A DNA stretch of 64,000 bases from NCBI RefSeq assembly GCF_012277295.1, contig NZ_CP051156.1, forward strand, positions 1,240,001 to 1,304,000. The letters are read 5' to 3'. Position numbers and translations under genes: made by a program. Source of the stretch: Wolbachia endosymbiont of Ctenocephalides felis wCfeT (GTDB lineage Bacteria > Pseudomonadota > Alphaproteobacteria > Rickettsiales > Anaplasmataceae). The notes beneath the pieces are model-generated. The model was given only the letters and a program-made list of their open reading frames with translations, was not told where the DNA came from and ran no database searches. Below, piece after piece: positions 56,326 through 64,000 of this stretch (its first letter is position 1; the number at the start of each line of letters is the position of its first letter).

Positions 56326-57786
56326 GTATCCATTCAGAGGTATGGCTTAAGAAGCAATAGCCAGTAGGTTTTGAAAAGGATTTAACTTCTTTTGCCTCCA
56401 AGTCAAGTACAATGAAATTATCCTCTCAAGAAACATATTTCCCCGTTTCGATTGTGTAAAATATGAAACTTTTCGGTAAACAACGTAATGCCGAATCTGT
56501 TGCTCAGCATAGTTGTTTGTCAGTGGAATATTTTCTGGATCGTCCAAAAATTTCCACATCATCAGATCCGATTTCATGATATTTTTTGCTACTCGAGACG
56601 CTCCAATTGCCTCGGGTAAATTTGATATATTCTTTAAGTAATATCTCGTTCGCTTGCGTAATTTTCTTGCTCTTCTTATGAACCTTAATGTGTCTATTTC
56701 ATCCTTTAACAGAGCTTTTTTCAATGCAAATAATTCAGTAGCAACATTCCTTAAATAATACCCCAAAACTTTCACTTCGCTATTCCAACTATGAGACAAC
56801 CTTTCAAAATCTCTTGCTAAATGTGCCCAACAGACCTGCCTTTTCTTGCTGGAAAAGTAGTTGTAAGCTGCATATCTGTCGGTCACTACTAGGTTGTTAT
56901 TCTTTCCAAATTTACTATTTTCCAGGACTTTCATCCCTCTTGACTCTGTCAATTTGATCACACTTCCTATTTTGCTCGCAAACATCCATCACCAGCCCTG
57001 TTTACCTTTGTTGTAATGGCTAGTTTCATCGATATGTAAAATTTTGCTCTTGCTTACCTCTTCCTCAATTTGCTCATATGCTTCTTGGCATTTTTCTGCC
57101 ACTCTAGCCTCGCTATTTGATACACTACCGACGCTGATATCCAGGTTGAAAATGTCCTTTATAATATTTGCCACTTCTTTTTTCGAATTCTTGTAAAATC
57201 CACTTAATGCTGCAATTACTGACTTAACTCTTGGACCAAATGTGTCCGCAGTTACTCCTTCTTGTAGCTTGCTACTTTTTCTTTTTCCACATCTTTTGCA
57301 ACGTCCATGCTCTAGTTGATATTCAACTACATACGGCTTGATTTCCGGCAAATCGACCTTTTGATGAGTATACGGATCTTTTGATACCGCAATTTCTCCT
57401 CCGCACTCACACGTATTGGGCAGTTCTATTTTTACCATCTCATCTGCCTCCATTTTAGGGCGGTAACTGCCTTTATGTCCAACCTGTGCTCCTACTTTCC
57501 TGTCACTTTTTGGCTTATTTTCCCTCATCTTATATAATTCTTTGGAGCTTGGTATAGATGAATTTTTTGAATTTAAGCCAAGCCTTTCTTTTAACTCAGC
57601 GTTTTCGATCCTTAGCGCTTTATTTTCTGCTTTAAGCTCTTCTATTTTTGTTTCTAACTTTTCTATAGTCTGCTTAAACTTTCGCAAAATTCTAAAAGAT
57701 CAACCATATTACCTCACAGCCACTCTAGTTTACCTTTTTAGCATTCCTTGTCTACTCTTTATTTTACCGCCCGGCTGAATGGATAC
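56326..57786 (-). mobile_element. IS66-family element, copy 6 (complete length, inverted)
   Basis: This is a 1461-bp copy with both ends. The right-end sequence reads GTATCCATTCAGAGGTATGG here, differing by one base from GTATCCATTCAGGTGTATGG in the region of the inner IR (GA for GT). Flanks AAAACAAT and AGATGATT do not match, so no target duplication is present. Confidence 0.95.
56347..57687 (-). pseudogene. IS66 transposase with internal TGA
   Basis: The frame would encode 446 aa, but codon 233 (TGC, Cys, in GWCWMF) is TGA at 56986-56988. The identical mutation occurs in copy 4. Arg396 next to the catalytic Glu395 is Gln (NNYAEQQIR). The protein halves are 232 aa (with Asp220) and 212 aa (with Asp270 and Glu395), so no complete DDE triad is made. 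Confidence 0.93.
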
Positions 57787-57804
57787 AGATGATTAGCTAA
57801 AGAG

Positions 57805-58320
57805 CTATAAAACTCTATGCCTAATGCATACCTCAGTTATAATCATATCAAGCTTTTGATCATGTTCTTCGATTGGTAAATCCTTGCAATATTGTTTTTC
57901 ATAAGCAACACCAATGAATGTTTTTCCCAGTGGTTGTAATTCCTTTATGATTTTGTCATACCAACCACCACCAATACCTAACCTGTTGCAGTGGTCATCA
58001 AAAGCAACAATTGGGGTGATAATTGTATCTGGAACTATGGGTTTTCCGTCTGCTTTGTTCCATTCTTCAAATTTTAATGCTTTGTTGTTTGGTATTACCA
58101 ACTTATAACCCAAGTTAAGCAAACTGTGCATTAAGGGGATAACATTTATTTCTCCATCCATCGGAATATAGGCTGCTATTATATTGCCTTTAACGCAACT
58201 TAAGTTCTGATGAAAAAGATTAATAAGCAGGTTTTCCGCATCATTTCCTTCAACACTTTTTCTTATTGCCCTATATTGCTTCCTTACCTCTTCTTTTCGT
58301 TGTTTAATGTCCTTGCACAT
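57805..58320 (-). CDS. 5-formyltetrahydrofolate cyclo-ligase
   Basis: The enzyme converts 5-formyl-THF to 5,10-methenyl-THF with ATP. The 171-aa protein has the N-terminal KEEVRKQYRAIRKS basic segment, the IPMDGEINVIPLM strand and the signature FDDHCNRLGIGGGWYDKII, followed by GVAYEKQYCKDLPIEEHDQKLDMIITE. Length is normal. It overlaps the upstream oxidoreductase gene by 17 bp, so the two are translated together. The 3' end is 18 bp from IS66 copy 6. Confidence 0.92.
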   Translation of the reverse strand: MCKDIKQRKEEVRKQYRAIRKSVEGNDAENLLINLFHQNLSCVKGNIIAAYIPMDGEINVIPLMHSLLNLGYKLVIPNNKALKFEEWNKADGKPIVPDTIITPIVAFDDHCNRLGIGGGWYDKIIKELQPLGKTFIGVAYEKQYCKDLPIEEHDQKLDMIITEVCIRHRVL

Positions 58321-58933
58321 GGTTTACCCATTTTGCAGTGAGTTTCTCTTGTAAACTATTTTGCTTTAAACGCTCACTCAAGAAACCAAAGTCAACAGAT
58401 TCCATATTTTGATCTTGGCTGCTACAACTATAGACGAAACTTTCTTCTCCTGTTTTTGCATCAACATGTCGTTGTACACATTGAGCACAGATTTCTTTCA
58501 TCATGCATTGCATAGGAGAATTAATCGATGATATCGCCACGTGATTTGGCTTTAAATATTGCTTTAAAGTGGTTTTTCTAGCTTCATTTACTGCTCCCAT
58601 CATTTTATCAGAACCAATAGTAATTATCCTATCTATAGAGTTTAAACTAATATCAATATCATCTAATGTCCCTTGTTGATAAGCGATAATTGCATCAACT
58701 ATATTGCCATGAAAAGACTTATCCTGAGTTCTATGCGTTTCTATCAATCCTTCTTCACATGCCCACACTACAACACTTGATGCCTGTTCTATAAGTATTC
58801 GTTTGAATACATCGTTGAGTTTTCTATAGCCAGCAAAATATAAAACTTTATTGCCATTTTCAAGGCATGCTTTTCCTATAGAAAATAGCACAGCATTTCC
58901 AATTCCGCTACCAATTAGCATAACATTTCTCAT
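58304..58933 (-). CDS. NAD-binding oxidoreductase subunit (SudB/PyrK-like), lacking the FAD domain
   Basis: This 209-aa protein starts directly with a Rossmann loop (VMLIGSGIGNAVLFSIGKA). After a nucleotide-binding domain it ends with a cysteine cluster (QCMMKEICAQC and a later Cys in YSCSSQ), similar to the 2Fe-2S site of PyrK/NfnA/SudB-type electron-transfer subunits. Those proteins have an N-terminal FAD-binding barrel of about 100 residues that is absent here. A stop codon lies two codons upstream, so this is either a truncated gene or a naturally short form. It overlaps the cyclo-ligase gene. Confidence 0.65.
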   Translation of the reverse strand: MRNVMLIGSGIGNAVLFSIGKACLENGNKVLYFAGYRKLNDVFKRILIEQASSVVVWACEEGLIETHRTQDKSFHGNIVDAIIAYQQGTLDDIDISLNSIDRIITIGSDKMMGAVNEARKTTLKQYLKPNHVAISSINSPMQCMMKEICAQCVQRHVDAKTGEESFVYSCSSQDQNMESVDFGFLSERLKQNSLQEKLTAKWVNHVQGH

Positions 58934-59100
58934 GCACTATTTTAACCATAAAAACTTATTTAATTCAACTCCTGGATCTTAAGTAGGCGCTATCGATCTT
59001 ATTTTTCAAAAATCTGAAGCTATAACTCCAAACATGCCTAAAAAGGGATTTACTTATAGTTAAAAATTTTGGGCTAAAACCAGCTTATTTAGAGAATGTT

Positions 59101-62100
59101 GTGGGTAACAATAGGTATACATTAAACTTACATTACAATAGCAAAAACTTTCCTGATCTTTATAATGATAAACTATTTTACCATATTGCTCACCGCAACA
59201 GTACAAGAGATTCTAAAGGTAATACTATTGAGGAAGGCTTCTACCTATTAGCATTGTATGATGAGGCATTTCCCAACTCATATTGCGCCAATAGACATTG
59301 TCAAAATAACGGCACTTATTATGGCACAATTACTAATAGCTTCTACCACGTAGAGAAAGATCTCTCAGGCAAAATGATAGGATTAAAGTTTTTGGTAGTC
59401 TATTCCGAATTAGGAAAAGATTCTAATGATGACAATGATGGAGCTAAGTTTGCACTCGGAGAGCTCGAATTAAAAAAAGACGATGACAGACTAATTCTTA
59501 AATCAGAGTCAAATGGACTAAGGCTATACATCAGAGGAACTAATCACTCAACACAGCTACTGTGCTCTCAAGAAATAGATCATACTATTAGCAAGGGATT
59601 AGATTACAATAAGAGTCCGAATGATATCATTAAATCTGGATTGTTTATTCCAAAAGAAGATATAGATCTTGATCCAGGAAAAGATTTCAATGACTCTCAG
59701 CTTTATGCATTGACATTAACAACAGATGGTAAATTGGGTGTAATAGAGTATGATATTAATCAACACAAAAACTATAATGGTGAACTAATAGGGCATTTAA
59801 ATAGCAAAACAACTCTAATACAAGACAAGTTATTAAATGGTCAACATCTTTATGCTCTATATTACGGTGATCCATTTGATACATCTCCTAACCCAAACGG
59901 AATTCCATGTGGGTTAGAAAATGACAGTAATCTTTCTATTTTTAGAGATCAGACTGGGAAGTTTATATATGAATTTGTAACTAGTGGTGGAAAATCTATC
60001 GTAGGTGGCGAAGCATTTTGTCAAGGTGCAAAAATTTGCAAAATGGAAAATCTCAACCTAATTCCCAACATTAGAACTCACTTAAAAAGCATGCTAGTTT
60101 CTGCAGATATTGGGGATATTAAAGGCACTGGTAGTGTTGATGCAACAGCGGTAGCGCTCAATCTGAAAAGTGATACTAGTTTTGGCAAATTAGTACTTAA
60201 CACAAGGGACAGCAGCGGAAAAACAATACCTCAGCAAATTAATGAAAATCTTGGAGCAGGCTTGAGATATGCGTTAGAAAATAATCAAGAATTTAAGAAT
60301 CTTATTGCAGGAAATAAGATTCTGGCAGCAAGTGTAGCAACTGAATTAGCAAGCAATCCAAATTTAAAAAATCAAATAAAAGGTAATCCAGGTCCACCAG
60401 GTAAAAGAGGTCCAAGAGGCCATGAAGGCCCTCCTGGTTCAAAAGGTGAAGATGCAAGCGTTCAAGATATTGCGGCTGAACTTCTTAACTCTAACAATCA
60501 CAATATGGGCAATTTAGGTAGGGCAGTGCTTGATGCGAAGGATAGTTAAAGTATGCTACTCTCCGAATATTTAAAAGACAATCTAAAGCGTGATAATGAA
60601 CTTAGAGGTGGAATTGCGGAAGAATTAAGAAAGAATCCTGGAAATACAAGAGGTCCAGAAGGACCACGAGGTTATCCAGGCCCCCGTGGTCCAAAAGGGA
60701 AAGATGTAAACGCTCAGGATGTTATAGATAGTAAAGATTTCAGAAAAGCAATTGCAACCGACGATGATTTTCAAAGGGCAATTGCAGGATTTCAAATTAT
60801 TCGAGAGAAAGTAAAAGATTTTCTAAAAGATGATTCTCGTTTTCAAGGTAGCATTGCAGAAGAATTAAGAAATAATCCTGGAAATGCAAAAGGTCCACAA
60901 GGTGAAAGAGGCCCAAGAGGCCACTCAGCTCCACCTGGGAGGCATGGTGAAGATGGTAGAAATGGAGTAGCAGGCCCACAAGGTGATCAAGGTGAAAGAG
61001 GCCCAAGAGGTTACCCAGGTACATCTGGAAGGCCAGGTGAAGATGGAGTGGATGGTAAGCCAGGGCAGCCTGGTGCAACAGGTGATCAAGGTGAAAGAGG
61101 CCCAAGAGGTTACCCAGGTCCACCTGGAAGACCTGGTAAAGATGGTGAAAATGGAGCAGATGGTAAGCCAGGGCAGCCTGGTTCTATAGGACCTCAAGGT
61201 TATCCTGGTGCAAAAGGTCCACAAGGTGAGCAAGGTGAAAGAGGTCCAAGAGGCCACTCTGGTCCATCTGGAAGACCTGGTAAAGATGGTGAAGATGGAG
61301 TAGATGGTCAGCCAGGGCAGCCTGGTGCAACAGGTGAGCAAGGCGAAAGAGGCCCAAGAGGTCATCCAGGTCCATCTGGAAGATCTGGTGAAGATGGAGC
61401 AGATGGTAAACCAGGGAAACCTGGTTCTATAGGACCTCAAGGCAGTACCGGTGCAAAAGGTCCACAAGGTGAGCAAGGTGAAAGAGGCCCAAGAGGCCCA
61501 AGAGGCCACTCTGGTCTACCTGGAAGACCTGGTGCAGATGGAAAAGATGGAGTAGATGGTCAGCAAGGGCAACCTGGTGCAACAGGTGAGCAAGGCGAAA
61601 GAGGGCGGTTACCCAGGTACACATGGAAGGCCAGGTGAAGATGGTGAAGATGGAGTAGATGGTCAGCCAGGGCAGCCTGGTGCAACAGGTGAGCAAGGCG
61701 AAAGGGGGCCAAGAGGTTACCCAGGTACATCTGGAAGGCCCGGTGAAGATGGTAAAGATGGAGCAGATGGTCAGCAGGGTGAAATGGGCCCTCAAGGACC
61801 GCGTGGACAACCAGGAGAAAAGGGTGAAAAAGGAGAGATTTCTGATTTTAGCTCAATAATAGACGCTAATCACTCTCAGAAGAAGTCTTTATTGAGAATC
61901 ATACAAGATACTGAGAATCAGAAAAAAGCAAAAATAGTCACAGAAATAAATGGACAAGAAGAGACAGTTGCAAAATTTTTAGAAGTTGGACATTTTTTCA
62001 AAAATGATGATCTGTACATAAGAAACCACATAACTGGTAGTAATATACTAATTCCTAAAGACTTTCATTTTCTTAAAGTAATTAAAGATGACCTACAGAG

Positions 62101-62548
62101 TTACAAACTAGCTTTTTGTAATAATCTGGGAAATCTATTCTTTGAGCATAAAAAATATGATCCAGAGTATACAAGTTTACCAAAAGAATATAAGTCTATT
62201 GACTTACAATACATGAAAAACGCCGTAAATATTGATCTGAGTAAGTATTACTATCATACGCACACACCATTATTTGCGATAAAGAGGGGAGAGCTTTAGG
62301 GACAATCTTTTGAAAATTACAAAGCTTACATATACGAAAATGCAAGGAATAAAAAAATAGGAACTTTAGCTGATGCATTTGGCTATTTTGATGGAGATAA
62401 GTTTCATTATGTGAATCATCATCAAGGGTCTAATCAATAACCGCAAAGTTTAGATGTTACAATAAGAGATTGCAAAGGCGATTTTCAAGCTAGCGATGAC
62501 ATCACAATGCATGCAATTGTGCTAAACCATGACTTACTCAGTTGTTAA
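59101..62548 (+). pseudogene. Collagen-like repeat protein, decayed (about 1149 codons)
   Basis: One long gene is visible across several breaks. The N-terminal part (about 400 aa) is a non-repetitive beta-rich domain. Linkers of the type DDDFQRAIAGFQIIREKVKD separate it from Gly-X-Y collagen stretches (GERGPRGYPGTSGRPGEDG and many more, about 900 bp). A C-terminal domain of about 230 aa follows. Breaks: TAA at 60547-60549 in frame, a frameshift of about 5 bp near 61605 (GAAAGAGGGCGGTTACCC against GAAAGAGGCCCAAGAGGTTA), TAG at 62297-62299 and an in-frame TAA near 62438. The frame then ends at 62548. The start is unclear: GTG at 59101, or ATG at 59034 after a further one-base shift. Confidence 0.85.
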
Positions 62549-62976
62549 CTTTTATCACGAAGTTGGTCTATGGATATAATGCTACCGTTTGATGATCTTT
62601 CAATGCTTTGATATTCTTCATTAGAGTTAAAATTGATCTTATCAAATACCAAAACATCCCCTGAAATTTTATCATGAAACTCATTGATAGCAAAAAAAGG
62701 TATGGTAATCTGTTCTTGTTTGCCGCGAAAACTTAAGTTGACGCTGAACTTATCTTCAAAGACTTTTAAGTTGAAAAATTGATGCTGTAGCACAATAAGC
62801 ATTTGAGAAGGATATGACTTTTTTAGGTAATCTGGTATAATTACATCATTAAAGTATGTGAAAAATAATATTTCTAAATGAGGAGTAAAATCATTACTTG
62901 ATATAACGTCTAGAGCTTTTTTTATAACTTGCAATTTGTTAGAGTTAAGCGATTTTTTATAATCTGTATGTTCCAT
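62545..62976 (-). CDS. sspB: ClpXP adaptor SspB (alphaproteobacterial type)
   Basis: SspB tethers SsrA-tagged proteins to the ClpXP protease. The core YPSQMLIVLQHQFFNLKVFE, then DKFSVNLSFRGKQEQITIPF and FFAINEFHDK, matches the alphaproteobacterial SspB fold (residues about 55-105). The 143-aa length is normal. It lies immediately downstream of the tmRNA gene on the same strand, a sensible pairing because tmRNA adds the tag that SspB reads. It overlaps the end of the decayed collagen-like gene by 4 bp on the opposite strand. Confidence 0.9.
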   Translation of the reverse strand: MEHTDYKKSLNSNKLQVIKKALDVISSNDFTPHLEILFFTYFNDVIIPDYLKKSYPSQMLIVLQHQFFNLKVFEDKFSVNLSFRGKQEQITIPFFAINEFHDKISGDVLVFDKINFNSNEEYQSIERSSNGSIISIDQLRDKS

Positions 62977-62994
62977 ATAACCTTCATTGACATA

Positions 62995-63280
62995 ACGTGG
63001 GAAACTTCTGTTACCCGGTGTTCCCCAAACCGTGCTTACAACAATGAATTATTGTGCTTAAATTAAGCAGCAAATGCTACATTGTCTTCAGCTGCAAAAT
63101 TATCGTTTGCATCTAAATTATGAACTCTTAACGGTGGTGTCTAACCGAGCAAAGGTACCATCTTTACTATGCATGTCGATCCTAATTCGCCCCCATAACT
63201 CAAAATCATTTCAAAACTATGGTGGAGGCGCCGAGTACTGCCCTCAGGTCCAATACACCTATTACAAGGTAAGTTTATTG
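62995..63280 (-). ncRNA. ssrA: tmRNA, circularly permuted two-piece form
   Basis: On the minus strand the acceptor piece comes first and ends in CGCCTCCACCA (CCA end at about 63220). A spacer of about 25 bp follows, then the coding piece begins GGGGGCGAATTAGGATCGAC at 63194. GGGGGCG pairs with CGCCTCC to form the acceptor stem. The tag frame 63110-63063 encodes ANDNFAAEDNVAFAA and a TAA stop, a typical alphaproteobacterial tag. A 7-bp stem GGGGAAC/GTTTCCC (63026-62999) closes a pseudoknot region near the 3' end. Outer boundaries are approximate. Confidence 0.92.
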
Positions 63281-63490
63281 CCATAGTACATAGGATGTAC
63301 ATAACTATTATACAGTAATATTGAACAAATGTCAAGGTATTCGACTTTGTATTAAGCCAAAATTAAAAGTTATTAAACTTCTTTAAAATTCTCTTATTTC
63401 TTTATTAAATAAATAAATTTCTTTTTTAGGAAAATATATGATAATAGAAATTATATATTTTTTTAATAAAATATGTAATGATAGAAATTT

Positions 63491-64000
63491 ATGTATAGGA
63501 AAATGAATAAGCAAATTCAAACCAGCAGCTTTATGAATATAGATGACAAAATATATGTATCTATATGTGTATTTTTTGCAGTGTTAGTTGTAGTTGGTAA
63601 TTTAATATACCAAAAGTTTGTTTCACTGCCTATTTTTTCAATACATACTTTCGAACTATCAGTTGGAGCAATATTATATCCCTTAACCTTTTTACTTACG
63701 GATTTAATTACTGAATTCTATGGCAAGGAGAAATCAAGGTTCTGTGTAAAACTTACTATTGTAATGAATCTTATTGTAGCAAGTATAATCATGTTGATGG
63801 ATAGCTTAAGTGCCACCGGATGGTCAAAAATTGATAATGAACTTTTTCACTTAGTATTTGGCAAGTATGGTGTTAATTTTATTGCTTCTATGATTGCATG
63901 CTATGTTGCACAATATGTTGATATTAAGATATATCTATGGATAAAAAATGCAACCAAAAACAAGTTTTTATGGCTACGAAGCAATGGTAGTACGGCTATC
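63491..64000 (+). CDS. Queuosine-precursor transporter YhhQ-family protein (3' end outside window)
   Basis: The frame is open from ATG at 63491 (another at 63503) to the window edge, giving 170 residues. Several hydrophobic segments are present, and the block LSVGAILYPLTFLLTDLITE followed by FYGKEKSRFCV is the YhhQ/COG1738 signature. Family members import queuosine precursors such as preQ0 or preQ1. About one quarter to one third of the protein is beyond the window. The 210 bp before it, after the tmRNA, is AT-rich and shows no gene. Confidence 0.88.
   Translation, partial: MYRKMNKQIQTSSFMNIDDKIYVSICVFFAVLVVVGNLIYQKFVSLPIFSIHTFELSVGAILYPLTFLLTDLITEFYGKEKSRFCVKLTIVMNLIVASIIMLMDSLSATGWSKIDNELFHLVFGKYGVNFIASMIACYVAQYVDIKIYLWIKNATKNKFLWLRSNGSTAI

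Noticed and set aside
60900-61760. Regular repeats that might look like a CRISPR array
   Set aside because: Repeat units are multiples of 9 bp without unique spacers and translate as collagen. No cas gene is in the window.
60797-61810. Several open frames on the minus strand and other plus frames opposite the collagen region
   Set aside because: They are by-products of the 9-base Gly-X-Y periodicity. Their composition (Leu/His/Trp-rich low complexity) is not protein-like, and the Gly-X-Y frame explains the sequence.

Overview
The window is from a Wolbachia-type alphaproteobacterial endosymbiont (order Rickettsiales). The evidence is the very AT-rich DNA, a circularly permuted two-piece tmRNA of the alphaproteobacterial type, a CBS-domain/tlyC - hemE gene pair around a probable replication origin, ankyrin-repeat genes, a WSP-like surface antigen, many insertion sequences, and palindromic repeats lying inside coding sequences. 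No species or strain can be named from the sequence alone.

Layout. 1-9.4 kb: the tail of an IS66-family copy, nth, a DnaJ-domain membrane protein, a phage terminase relic, tlyC, the probable origin, hemE, fabI, a frameshifted chpT-like gene and purM. 9.4-17.7 kb: IS66, ftsK, purC, lipB, a broken ankyrin gene and a second IS66. 17.7-33.9 kb is mostly housekeeping: nuoH, tRNA-Lys, nuoF, a frameshifted large ankyrin gene, asd, clpA, a three-gene PilM/N/O/P-like envelope operon, ccmC, ruvX, gatC, prs and a WSP-family outer membrane protein. 34-39 kb: a short collagen-motif protein, a fused IS5/IS66 wreck and purH. 39.5-50.5 kb: ppdK, two paralogous membrane proteins each followed by a copy of the ppdK tail, IS66, a tandem array of proline/serine-rich membrane proteins (one split by a stop codon), IS982, and a predicted HExxH metalloprotease. 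50.6-64 kb: mutS, an ankyrin gene, an IS5-family copy with a clean 9-bp target duplication, ihfA-merR, a sixth IS66, folate and oxidoreductase genes, a decayed collagen-like gene of about 3.4 kb, sspB, ssrA (tmRNA) and the start of a yhhQ-type transporter.

How the genes fit together. Core metabolism is represented by single genes scattered among unrelated neighbours: purine synthesis (purM, purC, purH, prs), heme (hemE, ccmC), complex I (nuoH, nuoF), lipoate, fatty acid and lysine/threonine precursors. Protein quality control has a local link: ssrA sits directly upstream of sspB on the same strand, and clpA is elsewhere in the window. Host-interaction candidates are the ankyrin genes, collagen-like genes, WSP-like protein, DnaJ-membrane protein, HExxH protein and the tandem Pro/Ser-rich proteins. 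Many of these carry frameshifts or stops, which indicates active decay.

Insertion sequences dominate the structure. There are six IS66 copies (four of 1461 bp), two IS5-family copies plus one terminal stub, and one IS982 copy. Shared mutations between IS66 copies and the absence of target duplications point to recombination between copies.
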